Below, one piece after another: positions 1 through 11,253 of a stretch of 64,000 nt of DNA; position 1 is the first letter of the stretch; every line of letters begins with the position of its first letter. This DNA comes from Lysobacteraceae bacterium SCN 69-320. Its GTDB lineage: Bacteria > Pseudomonadota > Gammaproteobacteria > Xanthomonadales > Rhodanobacteraceae. The translations under genes were made by a program, and so were the position numbers. The notes beneath the pieces were generated by a model that was given only the letters and a program-made list of their open reading frames with translations, was not told where the DNA came from and ran no database searches. The stretch is from the NCBI GenBank assembly GCA_001725155.1, contig MEFP01000016.1:19868-83867 (forward strand), in the 5' to 3' direction.

Positions 1-1
1 G

Positions 2-301
2 TTGCCGCCCGCGGCCCTGGCCGGCTTCGACGCGGGCTGGCTCATCAGCGAGTTCGTCTGCGCGGAAGACTGGTCCAACTGGGAGATGCATCCCGACGGC
101 GACGAGCTGGTCTACCTGCTCGACGGCGACGTTGAATTTCTGCTGGAACTGCCGTCGGGCGTCGCTTCCACACGATTGTCGGGACGCGCCGCGCTGCTTG
201 TTCCACGCGGCACCTGGCATACGGCGAAGATGTTTGCGCCGAGCCGCCTGCTGTTCGTCACGCGCGGCGCGGGCACGCAGCACCGCCAGGTAGACGGCTG
301 A
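2..301 (+). CDS. Cupin-domain protein, 5' end truncated by window start
   Basis: ORF open to window edge; motif WEMHPDGDELVYLLDGDVEFLLE...LVPRGTWHTAK typical of small cupins. Confidence 0.7.
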   Translation: MPPAALAGFDAGWLISEFVCAEDWSNWEMHPDGDELVYLLDGDVEFLLELPSGVASTRLSGRAALLVPRGTWHTAKMFAPSRLLFVTRGAGTQHRQVDG

Positions 302-383
302 TCGCTTTCCATTGCGGACGCCGGTGAAGCGCAGCAGTATCTGACACTGTATCCAATCAACGCGGACCGATGGCAAGGGCACC

Positions 384-611
384 ATGAAAATCCGGAGAGC
401 TTTCCTCGTACCGATTCTCGCTTCTGCGGCCGCAGCCGGTTGCAGCAGCGGTGGCGGCAATGGCAACGCAATCGAGGCCTGTGTCGGACGCGGCGTCGCG
501 TACTTCAAAGAGACAGGCTCCTATCCCACGCTGAAGAGCGCTCCGAACATCGGACGTGCTGCCGAAGATGTGGCTCTCGAGCGTTGCCGCAGAACGACAA
601 CGGCGTTCTGA
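384..611 (+). CDS. Small putative lipoprotein
   Basis: 75-aa ORF, N-terminal signal MKIRRAFLVPILASAAAAGCSS with lipobox-like AAGC. Confidence 0.45.
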   Translation: MKIRRAFLVPILASAAAAGCSSGGGNGNAIEACVGRGVAYFKETGSYPTLKSAPNIGRAAEDVALERCRRTTTAF

Positions 612-760
612 ATCCACGCTGGCCAGGCACTCAGTGACCAATCCCTCCCCGACTCCTGGCGCCTGAGCGCCACGCGTTGCGACGTGAGTTCATCGCAATC
701 GAGGAATCTCCGCGAACACTGCAGCGGTGCAGCAGCAGAACCGATCCAAAGCGCCGACAG

Positions 761-1894
<1,134 letters not shown>

Positions 1895-1944
1895 TCAGTA
1901 TCGCTGGGTGAAATCCTGCGCGGCGCGCCGCGGCGCCGCCTCCG

Positions 1945-3009
1945 TCAGGCCGCCGCGCGCGGCGGCCAGATCAGCATCGCATCGCCGTAGGAAAAGAAGC
2001 GATAGCGCTCGTGCACCGCATGCGCATAGGCCGCCAGCACACGCTCGCGGCCGGCGAACGCGGAGACCAGCATCAGCAGGGTCGATTCGGGCAGATGGAA
2101 ATTCGTGACCAGCCCGTCGACGCTCGTGATGCGATAGCCCGGGAAAATGAAGATCTGCGTCTCGCCGGCGAACGGCAGCACCTCGCCGTCGCGGCTGGCG
2201 CTTTCCAGCGCGCGCACGACCGTCGTGCCGACCGCGACCACGCGGCCGCCGGCTGCGCGCGTGCAACGCATCTTCTCGACGAGTTCGGCGCCGACATTGA
2301 GCCATTCGCGGTGCATGACGTGATCGCGCAGCTCTTCGCTGCGCATGGGCTGGAAGGTGCCGGCACCGACGTGCAGGGTCACGTGGCCGAAATCGACGCC
2401 GCGCGCGGCCAGCGCATCGAGCAGGGGCTGGTCGAAGTGCAGGCCGGCGGTCGGCGCGGCGACGGCGCCGGGGCGGCGCGCGAACAGGGTCTGGTAGCGC
2501 TCCGCATCGCTGTCGTCGGCTTCGCGGTCTATGTACGGCGGCAGCGGCATGCGCCCCAGGCGCAGCAGCAGCTTTTCCAGCGGCTCGCCGGCCGGGAAGC
2601 GCAGGTCGAAGAACGGACCGTCGCGGCCGAGCACTTCGACCTCGCTGCCGTCGGCCAGCACGATGCGGCCGCCGGGCTTGGGCTTCTTCGACACGCCCAG
2701 CTGGGCGCGAGCCTCGTGCGGGCCGGTCACACGCTCGATCAGGATCTCGACGGCGCCGCCGGAATCCTTGCGTCCGAACAGGCGCGCCGGCAGCACGCGC
2801 GTGTCGTTGAAGACGAGCAGGTCGCCGGGCGCGAGGCAATCGACCAGATCGCCGAAAGAGCGATCGGTCAGGCGGTCGGCAGTGGCGTCGAGTTCGAGCA
2901 GGCGGCTCGCCGAACGCTGCGCCAGCGGCTGCTGGGCGATCAGCGCCGGCGGCAGATCGAAATGGAAATCGGATTTTTTCACTTTTACACCGAGGCGCGC
3001 CGGATTCAC
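1945..3009 (-). CDS. queA: S-adenosylmethionine:tRNA ribosyltransferase-isomerase
   Basis: [49 protein letters not shown]. Confidence 0.97.
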   Translation of the reverse strand: MNPARLGVKVKKSDFHFDLPPALIAQQPLAQRSASRLLELDATADRLTDRSFGDLVDCLAPGDLLVFNDTRVLPARLFGRKDSGGAVEILIERVTGPHEARAQLGVSKKPKPGGRIVLADGSEVEVLGRDGPFFDLRFPAGEPLEKLLLRLGRMPLPPYIDREADDSDAERYQTLFARRPGAVAAPTAGLHFDQPLLDALAARGVDFGHVTLHVGAGTFQPMRSEELRDHVMHREWLNVGAELVEKMRCTRAAGGRVVAVGTTVVRALESASRDGEVLPFAGETQIFIFPGYRITSVDGLVTNFHLPESTLLMLVSAFAGRERVLAAYAHAVHERYRFFSYGDAMLIWPPRAAA

Positions 3010-3034
3010 GGTCCGGCGGGCCGCGGATTATCCG

Positions 3035-5305
3035 CTATCGCGCGGCTTTCGTCCTGCGCCGGCGCAACAGCAGCAGGACGCTGACCAGGGCAACCACACC
3101 GACCCCGACGGCGGCCAACGGCGCCGCACGACGCAGAGTCTGCTTGACCCAGCGCATCTGCTCGAACTTCCGGCGCTTTTCCGCGCCGACGAAATCCGGC
3201 GCCGGGCAGGCATAGCCCGCGGTGCCGAAGTTGCCGGCCCAGGCCAGGTACGGGCCGTCGGCGACGTAGCGGCGGTAGTAGCGCTGCGCGAGATTCGCAT
3301 CGCCGTTGATGACCCAGCCGGTCGCGCTGCACAGCAGCGCCGCGAACGCCTGCGAGCGCGCCGGCACGAGATCGGCCGCCTGATTGGCCAGGTCGGCCGC
3401 GACGAAGCGGTAGTGGAAGCGCTGCGCCGGCTGCGCCTGGCTCGCGGCGAGGCGCCGGGCCTCGTCGGCGCCGACGAGCTTCTTGTCCTGCTTGTCGAGC
3501 TCCGGCTCGCTCCATTCATACGCGCCGTCGAACACGGCCGCGTCGGGCGCGAGTTCGAGACCGAGCAGTTCCATGCCCGATTCGCGCGCAAGCCTGGCCG
3601 CGCGATACAGCGCTTCGGCGCGTTCGATCGACTTGAGCGTGGCGGCGTCGGTGCGGGCCTTGGCGTAGTCGGCGGCCCTGTCGCGCAAGTCCGGCGGGAA
3701 ATAGGCCGCGGCTTCGGCGTAACGGCCGGCGCGCAGCAGGCGGCGGCCCAGCAGCGCGCGCAACTGCTCGTCGGGCGAACGCGGCACCCAGCCGTTCTCG
3801 TCGGGCTTGGCCGCCGTGGTCGGTGCCGGCACGCGCGCATCGACGAACTGCTTGAGCTCCTCGACGCTGAGCACGCGTTCGGCCACGTGCGCCTCGTCCA
3901 TCCAGTACTGCCCCTGGCCTGCATGGAACAAGGTCAGCGCTTCGACATAGTCGCCGCGGCCCAGCGCGAGCACCGCGCGCTCGCCGTCGACGCGGCAGGC
4001 CGGCGCCAGACCTTCGTAGTCATAGCCTTCGTGCGGGACCGGTCCCCAGTCCTCGCTGCGCGGAAAGGCCTGCGAGGCCTTTACATAGGCATCCGCGGCC
4101 GCCTTGTCGTCGCCGGCGCGCAGCGCGAGCTTGGCGCGCACCCACCAGGCCATCGCGCTCTCGCTGCGCGGCGCGAGCTTGGCCGCGAGCTCATAGCGCC
4201 CGGCGCGATAGGCCGCAGCCGCAACGCGATCGACGCCGCCTATCTCGCCGGTGCTCGCGGCAATCACGGCGTAGTAGCGCTCGAGCATGTCCTTGCCCGC
4301 AGTCGCTTCCGCCGCCGCCTGCGCGGCATCGGCTGCCGTGTCGCCGGCGCTTTCCTGTTCCTCGCCGGAGGCATAGATCAGTTCGTTGCTGCGCGTATAG
4401 ACGTAGGCGGCGAGCAGGCGCTGCAGCAGCGGATCGGCCAGCGCCTTGCGCAACGTCGCTTCGTCGGCGAACAGCCCGCGCGCGACGAACAGCAGCGAGG
4501 CGCGGCCCGAGGCCGAACCCTGCGCCGCCTGTTCCGCATAGAGCCTGACCGCCGCAGCCGTCTCCTCGCGCGCCAGATGCAGCTGGGCTTCCTCGCCGTA
4601 GCTCGCCACGGCCAGCCCGAGCGGATCGGCTGCACCGGCGGCGACGGCCGCGCGCACGGCCTGGAAGTCGGCGGCTGCCGCCTGGACGATCTTGTCCATC
4701 GCGACGACGGCCGGATCCGCAGCGCCCTTGCCTGCCGCGATCGCCGCGAGCTGGTCCGGGTCGTAGTGAACATCGAAGGCCAGCCGCACCCGGCCGAGCA
4801 TGAATTGCGCCCAGACGCCGCGGCGGCTGCGCTGGTCGGGCGGCAACGCGAGCACGGCCTCGAAACGGCGGCGCGCGACCTCGGTCTCGCCGGCCTGGAA
4901 CGCACGCGCGCCGGCCAGATACAGGCGCACGTCCTGGGCCAGTCCTTCGCCGGCCGCCCAGGCCGCCGCGTCGTCGGCGGCCTCGCGCATGGCCTGGGCC
5001 TTCGCCCAGCCGTCCTCGCCGAGTTCTTCCTTCTCCACGGCGTCGCGCGACTCGCCGGGCGCTTCCCAGAGATTCTCGCTCGGCTTGAACGCGGTTGCCG
5101 GCCGCGGCACCAGCTGCGCGGCCTCGAAATCGAAAGTGCCTTCGACGAGGTCGTAGACGCTCGCGTGGCGGTCGGTCAGCAGCTCGTGCGGGAAGTCCGG
5201 GCCGCAGGCCACCGCCGGCAATGCCGCGCCAATCAGCATCGAAAACACGGCACGGCGCAGGCGAGCCGACCTTGCAGCTGGCCGGAGAAACGCAGGTGCT
5301 TTCAC
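3035..5305 (-). CDS. Secreted/membrane-anchored TPR-like hypothetical protein with 'ACGPDFP' N-terminal motif and C-terminal TM segment
   Basis: 756 aa, signal peptide ending AVACGPDFP, alanine-rich TPR-like helices, C-terminal hydrophobic helix followed by RRRRTKAAR. Confidence 0.7.
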   Translation of the reverse strand: MKAPAFLRPAARSARLRRAVFSMLIGAALPAVACGPDFPHELLTDRHASVYDLVEGTFDFEAAQLVPRPATAFKPSENLWEAPGESRDAVEKEELGEDGWAKAQAMREAADDAAAWAAGEGLAQDVRLYLAGARAFQAGETEVARRRFEAVLALPPDQRSRRGVWAQFMLGRVRLAFDVHYDPDQLAAIAAGKGAADPAVVAMDKIVQAAAADFQAVRAAVAAGAADPLGLAVASYGEEAQLHLAREETAAAVRLYAEQAAQGSASGRASLLFVARGLFADEATLRKALADPLLQRLLAAYVYTRSNELIYASGEEQESAGDTAADAAQAAAEATAGKDMLERYYAVIAASTGEIGGVDRVAAAAYRAGRYELAAKLAPRSESAMAWWVRAKLALRAGDDKAAADAYVKASQAFPRSEDWGPVPHEGYDYEGLAPACRVDGERAVLALGRGDYVEALTLFHAGQGQYWMDEAHVAERVLSVEELKQFVDARVPAPTTAAKPDENGWVPRSPDEQLRALLGRRLLRAGRYAEAAAYFPPDLRDRAADYAKARTDAATLKSIERAEALYRAARLARESGMELLGLELAPDAAVFDGAYEWSEPELDKQDKKLVGADEARRLAASQAQPAQRFHYRFVAADLANQAADLVPARSQAFAALLCSATGWVINGDANLAQRYYRRYVADGPYLAWAGNFGTAGYACPAPDFVGAEKRRKFEQMRWVKQTLRRAAPLAAVGVGVVALVSVLLLLRRRRTKAAR

Positions 5306-5336
5306 GAAATGTCCTTATGCGATGGCGACGGCGGGC

Positions 5337-7457
5337 TCAATCGCCGCGCGTGGTGAACAGCAGGTCCGGGCGGAACAGGGTGACGCGATTCTCCGTGGCG
5401 CGGCCGACGAGCAGCGTATCGGTGGCCGCATCGTAGGAACGCGTAACACGGCCGGTGCTGGAAACAGTATTGAACGCATCAACGGGGCCATGTATCGGCG
5501 AATGGGCTCGGCCGAAGCTCCAGCGCCGGGGTGTCGTGGGTGAGCCAGGATCGGGCGTGCTGACCGCAAAATTGCCGCCCGGCAGCGGAACGGGAGGCAG
5601 CACGCCGAACCATTGGTTTGACTCCGTGCCGTATAACGCATTCTCGGGCGTCACGCGGCCGACAACCGGATGATTGCCGTCGATCCAGACCACAGCGCCA
5701 ACCCCGTACAGCGGCGGAATGCTTAAGTTGGGCATGGCGATCGCGAGACGCCCCTGCGGCAGCGCCAAGGCGAACTGGCCGACCCGGTCGCCGTAGGTCG
5801 TACCGATCAGCGAGTTCAATGCGCTCACGCGGCCGACCGTAGGGCCGCTCCCGTCGAGTACGGTCACCGCGCCGACGCGCTCCGTCGTCCCGTCGTTCCA
5901 AACGCTGCTCAGCAGCGCGTACTTTCCGTTGTCGAGCGCGATCGCATAGCCGACCTGATCGCCGAGCGTGGACCCGGCCATGCCGCTGGCGTCCGACGTG
6001 AAGCCGCTGAGACCGACGCGCCCGTCGTGCCAGAAGGCCGCGCCGACGGCGACGCCCTGTGCATCGGTACAGAAGGAACAGCCGATGACGAAATGACCGT
6101 TGGTCAGCGCGATCACGCTGCCGGAGCCCGTGCCGAACAGCGCATTGGTGGAAGCTATCACGGCGCTGGTGGGCCGGCTGCCGTCGCCCCATACGCAGGC
6201 ACCGTACGCGGTGGCGTCCACATTGAGGACCGAATCGGAGCACACGACGTAGTTTCCGTTGGTCAGGGCAGCGCTGGCTTGGGCCCATCCGGTACCGAGC
6301 TGGTCGCCATCCCGGGCGCCGACGATGGAATTCGCCGCGGAAATCACCCCGGTTGTGCCGCCGTCGCCGTCACCCCAGGTCAACGCGCCGCGTTTGGCGA
6401 CGTCGGCGTTCGGCGCTTTCAGCAGATAGTTGCCGTTGGACAGCGCAAGAACCGAGTGATCCGCCAGTGACTGCGCATGCGTCCCCACCAGCGCGATCGA
6501 CGCGTCGATGAAACCGCTGCGGCCGGTGGTGCCGTCGCTCCAGACGACGGCGCCGTAGGCAGCATCCCTGTGCCAGTTGGGGAAGCTCACGACATAGTGG
6601 CCGTTGGTCAGCGGCGTGACCAGGGCGCGGGTAGCCGAATACGCGCTGTCACCGACCAGGGCGTTCTGCGCCGAGATCACGCCATGGCTGCCGCGACTAC
6701 CGTCACCCCAGGCCACCGCACCGACATCGGCCACGAGGGGCGCATTCCACGAAGAGGCGACAACGACATAGTTGCCATTCGTCAACGGCACGACGGTCCG
6801 ATCGGTCGATCCGAAATCGCCCTGGGCAGAGCCGACCAGGGAGTTCGTACTACCGACCACACCGCGGACGCCGCTGGCCGCACCTCCCCAGGTCATGGCG
6901 CCGACCCCGGCCCAGTCCGGACTCGCCACCACATAATTGCCGTTTGTCAGTACGACGACGCCACCATACAGCATGTTGCAAAGACGACTACCGGCGACAT
7001 CGGCGACGAGCGAATTGATCGCTGACAACGTGCCGGAAAGACCGGCATCGCCGTCGATCCAGGTCGCAGCGCCGGAATCGACCACCGAGCCGTTGTCCCA
7101 GTCGGGACTGCAGATCACGGCGTTGCCACCCGGCAGAGCGAAGAGGCCGCCGCTACCGATGCGATCGTTGGCCGTACTGCCCGTCACGCGGCTGACGAGC
7201 TCACCACTGCGCCGATACAGGTAGACCGCACCGACATCTGCGGCATCGCCGTCGAATCCCGGATCGGCGACGAGGAAATCACCGTTGCTGAGAAACACCG
7301 CAGAAGCACCGAAACGGCCGCTGCCGGGCGGACCTAGCACGTCGATCTGCTGTGCGGATGCCGCAGGCAGGCCAGCGAGAAACAGCAGGAAAGCGCCGGC
7401 AAGGCGCCGGTAGCAGGAATAGCGCAGCGTCGCTGCGGCCGGGTCACAGGCAGCCAT
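5337..7457 (-). CDS. Secreted repeat protein (about 11 copies of an L-[TSP]-x-G-[NH]-[YF]-[VL]-V repeat)
   Basis: Signal peptide LAGAFLLFLAGLPAASA; repeated LTNGNYVVxSPxW...GAVxWGDGxxGxxGVISAxNxLVG units. Confidence 0.8.
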   Translation of the reverse strand: MAACDPAAATLRYSCYRRLAGAFLLFLAGLPAASAQQIDVLGPPGSGRFGASAVFLSNGDFLVADPGFDGDAADVGAVYLYRRSGELVSRVTGSTANDRIGSGGLFALPGGNAVICSPDWDNGSVVDSGAATWIDGDAGLSGTLSAINSLVADVAGSRLCNMLYGGVVVLTNGNYVVASPDWAGVGAMTWGGAASGVRGVVGSTNSLVGSAQGDFGSTDRTVVPLTNGNYVVVASSWNAPLVADVGAVAWGDGSRGSHGVISAQNALVGDSAYSATRALVTPLTNGHYVVSFPNWHRDAAYGAVVWSDGTTGRSGFIDASIALVGTHAQSLADHSVLALSNGNYLLKAPNADVAKRGALTWGDGDGGTTGVISAANSIVGARDGDQLGTGWAQASAALTNGNYVVCSDSVLNVDATAYGACVWGDGSRPTSAVIASTNALFGTGSGSVIALTNGHFVIGCSFCTDAQGVAVGAAFWHDGRVGLSGFTSDASGMAGSTLGDQVGYAIALDNGKYALLSSVWNDGTTERVGAVTVLDGSGPTVGRVSALNSLIGTTYGDRVGQFALALPQGRLAIAMPNLSIPPLYGVGAVVWIDGNHPVVGRVTPENALYGTESNQWFGVLPPVPLPGGNFAVSTPDPGSPTTPRRWSFGRAHSPIHGPVDAFNTVSSTGRVTRSYDAATDTLLVGRATENRVTLFRPDLLFTTRGD

Positions 7458-7516
7458 GAACGGCAGTCCGTCAGAGGGACCAATACGAGGGAAGCAACAA
7501 TCGACCAGTCGCGAGT

Positions 7517-8119
7517 TCAAAGCCAGCCCTTCTGCCGCGCGAGACGATACGCCTCGATACGGTTGCCGACACCGAGCTTGCCGATGGCTTCGGACAGATA
7601 GTTGCGCACCGTGCCCTGGGACAGGTGCAGCTGCGCGGCGACTTCGCCGGCCGAGAGTCCTTCGCCGGCCAGGCGCAGCACCTGGCGCTCGCGGTCGTTC
7701 AGCGGATCGGCTTCGCTCCAGGCGTCGACGGCGAGCTGCGGGTCGACGACGCGGCCGCCGCGGTGCACCTTGCGCAGCGCGTCGGCCAGTTGTTCGGCCG
7801 GCGCGTCCTTGAGCAGGTAGCCGACGACGCCGGCCTCGAGCGCCCGGCGCAGATAGCCCGGCCGCGCGAACGTGGTCACGATGACCACCTTGCAGGTCGC
7901 GCCGCGCTCGCGTACGCGCTGGGCCAGTTCCAGGCCGGTCAGCCCGGGCATCTCGATGTCGGTGACGAGGACGTCGGGCTTGTGCTGCTCGATCAGGCGC
8001 CAGGCCTCCTGGCCGTCGGCCGCGCTCGCGACCACGTCCATGTCCGGTTCCAATCGCAGCAGTGCCGACAGCGCGCCGCGCACCATGGCCTGATCTTCGG
8101 CCAGCAATACTCGAATCAT
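7517..8119 (-). CDS. LuxR/NarL-family response regulator (DesR-like)
   Basis: MIRVLLAEDQAMVRGALSALL receiver; C-terminal HTH LNDRERQVLRLAGEGLSAGEVAAQLHLSQGTVRNYLSEAIGKLG. Confidence 0.93.
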   Translation of the reverse strand: MIRVLLAEDQAMVRGALSALLRLEPDMDVVASAADGQEAWRLIEQHKPDVLVTDIEMPGLTGLELAQRVRERGATCKVVIVTTFARPGYLRRALEAGVVGYLLKDAPAEQLADALRKVHRGGRVVDPQLAVDAWSEADPLNDRERQVLRLAGEGLSAGEVAAQLHLSQGTVRNYLSEAIGKLGVGNRIEAYRLARQKGWL

Positions 8120-8150
8120 GCGCGCAGCGTAGCCGGAGGTCGCAGCGGGC

Positions 8151-9305
8151 TCAATGCACGACGACCGCATCGGCGGCCGTTGCCGACAGGCCGGCCTGCG
8201 GCACGCGCACGGTCAGCCGCGTGCCCTGCCCGCGCACCGCGTCGATGCGCAGGGTCGCACCGAAGACCTGCAGCCGCTCGCGCATGCCGCACAGGCCGTT
8301 GCCGGGCACGATGTCGCCGCCGCGGCCGTCGTCCTGCACGTCGAGCAGCAGGTCGGCGCCGTCGCTGGCCAGGCGCACGCTCGCGCGTGCAGCCTGCGCG
8401 TGCCGGTGGATGTTGGTGACCGCCTCGCGCAGGACCAGGGCCAGGCAGGTTTCCAGTTCCGGCGGCAGCGGCGGCGCGGCGAGCTCGTACTGGAATTTGA
8501 CGCCGCCGGATTCGAGCAGCAGCCGCGCCGAGGCGGCTTCGGCGGCCAGGCCGGCCGCACGGATGCCGGTCACCGCGCGGCGCACCTGGCTCAGTGCGTC
8601 GCGCGCAACGCGCTCGACCTCGCGCACCTCCTGGCGCGCGGCCTGCGGGTCGCGCTCCCAGAGCCGGTTGGCCAGCTCCGACTTCAGGGTGATCAGCGAC
8701 AGGGTATGGCCGAGCAGATCGTGCAGGTCGCGGCCTATGCGTTCGCGCTCGGCCAGTGCCGCGAGCCGGCGCACTTCTTCGTGCGACAGGCGCAGCGCGA
8801 CCTGCTTGCGCTGGTTGTCGCGCATGAAATACGAGCCGACGAAGCAGGCCGTGCCGACGAGGTAGGTGATGCCGACGGTCAGCGGCGCGCCGCGCACGAA
8901 GGCCAGGATATACAGCGAGAAGCTGGCCGTGATGCCCAGCGCGAGGATCAGCCCGTTGCGCAGCGATACCAGATGCGGCGCGAACGCGCAGGCGAAGATC
9001 ACGAATGTGTTGGAGAACGGATTGACCGACGCGAGCGGCACGGCCAGTACCGACATCGCGAGCACGATCAGCACGAGCTCGCGCCCATGGGCCCAGTAGG
9101 CGCGGAAATACAGCGGCAGGAACACGGCGGTCGCGAACAGGGTCTGCGGCAGCCAGTTGGCGCCGGCGATGCGCGGCACCAGCACCGGCAGGAACAGGAA
9201 GGCCAGATAGGCCAGCGATACGAACGGCGCCCAGCCCATGCCGAGTTCGTCCGGCACGAGGCGGTCGCGCAAAGCCAGCACGGCGGGTCGACGGAACCAG
9301 TTCAT
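8151..9305 (-). CDS. Sensor histidine kinase (DesK/NarX HisKA_3 type)
   Basis: TM N-terminus; ERERIGRDLHDLLGHTLSLITLK phosphoacceptor; DDGRGG and GNGLCGMRERL ATP-lid motifs. Confidence 0.93.
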   Translation of the reverse strand: MNWFRRPAVLALRDRLVPDELGMGWAPFVSLAYLAFLFLPVLVPRIAGANWLPQTLFATAVFLPLYFRAYWAHGRELVLIVLAMSVLAVPLASVNPFSNTFVIFACAFAPHLVSLRNGLILALGITASFSLYILAFVRGAPLTVGITYLVGTACFVGSYFMRDNQRKQVALRLSHEEVRRLAALAERERIGRDLHDLLGHTLSLITLKSELANRLWERDPQAARQEVREVERVARDALSQVRRAVTGIRAAGLAAEAASARLLLESGGVKFQYELAAPPLPPELETCLALVLREAVTNIHRHAQAARASVRLASDGADLLLDVQDDGRGGDIVPGNGLCGMRERLQVFGATLRIDAVRGQGTRLTVRVPQAGLSATAADAVVVH

Positions 9306-9333
9306 GAGAGCGGATCCTGCCATGGATGCGCGC

Positions 9334-10113
9334 TCAGGGCTCGCGCTGCAGACGCCGCGCGGCCCAGCGGCCGACGGCCACGGTGAACACGGCCAGATAC
9401 AGCAGATGCGCCGACATCGCGCCTTCGCCGCCCTGCCCCGTCGCGGCGAGGCCGAGCTGGGCCAGATGCCAGGCCGGCCACAGCACGGCCAGCTGCTGGA
9501 TGAACGCCGGCAGCAGGTTCAGCGGAAACCACAGGCCCGACAGCAGCGCCATCGGCAGGTAGATCAGGTTGATCACGGCCGGTGCGGCCTGACCGTTGAC
9601 GAAGCTGCCGACCAGCAGGCCCAGCGCGCAGAACGGCAACGCGCCGAATACCATCAGCACGAGCAGCGACAGCCACTGCGCGGCTTCCAGACGCACGCCG
9701 CCGACGGCCGCGCCGGCGATGCAGAGCATGCTCACGATGATCGCGGCGAACAGCATGGCCATGGCGAGCTTGCCGCCGACGTAGTTCAGCGGCGGCATCG
9801 GCAAGGCGCGGCGCAGGGCCAGCAGGCCCTTGTCGCGTTCGGTCGCGACGCTGACGCCGAAGCCGAACAGGCCCGGCGCCATGACGCCGAACACCGAATA
9901 GGTCGCCATCAGGTAGTGCGCGGCGCGGCCCGACGCGCCGGGCCTGGCCAGCAGCACGCCGAACAGCAGATAGAACAGCACCGGAAACATCAGCGCCGGA
10001 ATGGCGAAGCTCGGCGTGCGCAGCAGGCGCAGGAATTCCAGCCTGGCTTCGAGCGCGAGACTGCGGCGCGCGATCGCATCGAACGGGGTCGTGATCATGT
10101 CAGGCGGCCTCAC
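9334..10113 (-). CDS. ABC-2 type transporter permease
   Basis: 259 aa, six hydrophobic segments; next to ABC ATPase. Confidence 0.88.
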   Translation of the reverse strand: MRPPDMITTPFDAIARRSLALEARLEFLRLLRTPSFAIPALMFPVLFYLLFGVLLARPGASGRAAHYLMATYSVFGVMAPGLFGFGVSVATERDKGLLALRRALPMPPLNYVGGKLAMAMLFAAIIVSMLCIAGAAVGGVRLEAAQWLSLLVLMVFGALPFCALGLLVGSFVNGQAAPAVINLIYLPMALLSGLWFPLNLLPAFIQQLAVLWPAWHLAQLGLAATGQGGEGAMSAHLLYLAVFTVAVGRWAARRLQREP

Positions 10114-10990
10114 GGGTGATGGTCTGCAGCGCTTCGGCCAGGCCGGCGCGCTGTACTTCGAGATCGTGCAGCTGCGCGTCGGCGGCGAGCAGTTCGCGCA
10201 GTACGGGTTCGGGCTGCGGCGTCACGATGTGCAGGCGCTCGCCTTCGCGCTGCACGCTCTGGACCAGCGGCCAGGCGCGCACCTGTTCGGCACTCAGGCT
10301 GCTGACGCAGCGGATCTGACGCTGGCCGACGCGCGCGCGGATCGCGTCGAGGCTGCCTTCGGCGACGAGCCGGCCCAGCATCAATACGCCTATGCGCTGG
10401 GCGAGCGCTTCGGCCTCTTCCAGATAATGTGTGGTCAGCACGACGGCGCAGCCGCCGGCGACGAGTTCGCGGATGGTCTGCCAGAACTGCCCGCGCGATT
10501 CGGTATCCATGCCGACCGTGGGCTCGTCGAGGAACAGCAGTTCGGGCCGGCCGCAGATCGCCAGCGCGAACTCCACGCGCCGCTGCTGGCCGCCGGACAG
10601 CCGCGCATGGCGCGTGCCGAGCAACGGCTCGATGCCGGCCAGCGCGGCGACGTCGGCCAGACTGCGCGGCTGGGCGTAATAACTGCGCACCTGGGCCAGC
10701 AGTTCGCCGACCGTGAGCGTATCGGGCAGGCCGGCCGACTGCAGCATCACGCCGATGCGCCGGCGCGCGGCGAGTTCCTGCGGCGCCAGGCCGAACAGGC
10801 GCGCCTCGCCGCTGTCCGGGCGCAGCAGGCCCAGCAGCAGGGAAATGGCCGTGGTCTTGCCGGCGCCGTTAGGGCCGAGCAAGGCATAGACTTCGCCCGC
10901 GGCGATGGTCAGATCGACCTCGGCCAGGGCCTGTACCGCACCGCGCTTCTTGCCGGCGCCGATCAATTGCGCGACTGTCTGCCTGTTCAT
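10100..10990 (-). CDS. ABC transporter ATP-binding protein
   Basis: Walker A GPNGAGKTT, signature LSGGQQRR, Walker B LLFLDEPT. Confidence 0.96.
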   Translation of the reverse strand: MNRQTVAQLIGAGKKRGAVQALAEVDLTIAAGEVYALLGPNGAGKTTAISLLLGLLRPDSGEARLFGLAPQELAARRRIGVMLQSAGLPDTLTVGELLAQVRSYYAQPRSLADVAALAGIEPLLGTRHARLSGGQQRRVEFALAICGRPELLFLDEPTVGMDTESRGQFWQTIRELVAGGCAVVLTTHYLEEAEALAQRIGVLMLGRLVAEGSLDAIRARVGQRQIRCVSSLSAEQVRAWPLVQSVQREGERLHIVTPQPEPVLRELLAADAQLHDLEVQRAGLAEALQTITREAA

Positions 10991-11253
10991 CTGCGTCTCC
11001 CGATGGTGCAGCCAGACTACGCAGCCACGCGCCGCCGCCGTAGTTGGCGGCATCAGCAATTGCGATTGACATTCGTCACCTGCATGGCCGCCCGACGCCC
11101 CGCAAAGTGGCCCTGCCCGGAGGCCATGAATCGGCCCCAGGGGGCTACCAATACGCTCTGGTAGACTGGCCCGACTTTGCGCCTGCTGGCGCCCCCTATC
11201 CTGTCTGACACGTGCCTCCGGCGCGCGTCGGCCCGTTTTCGTTGGAGCCCGCT

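Noticed and set aside
2531-5356. 941-aa plus-strand ORF antisense to queA and the TPR-like gene
   Set aside because: Arg/Ala/Gly-rich translation typical of antisense frames in GC-rich coding DNA; the minus-strand queA frame is unambiguous.
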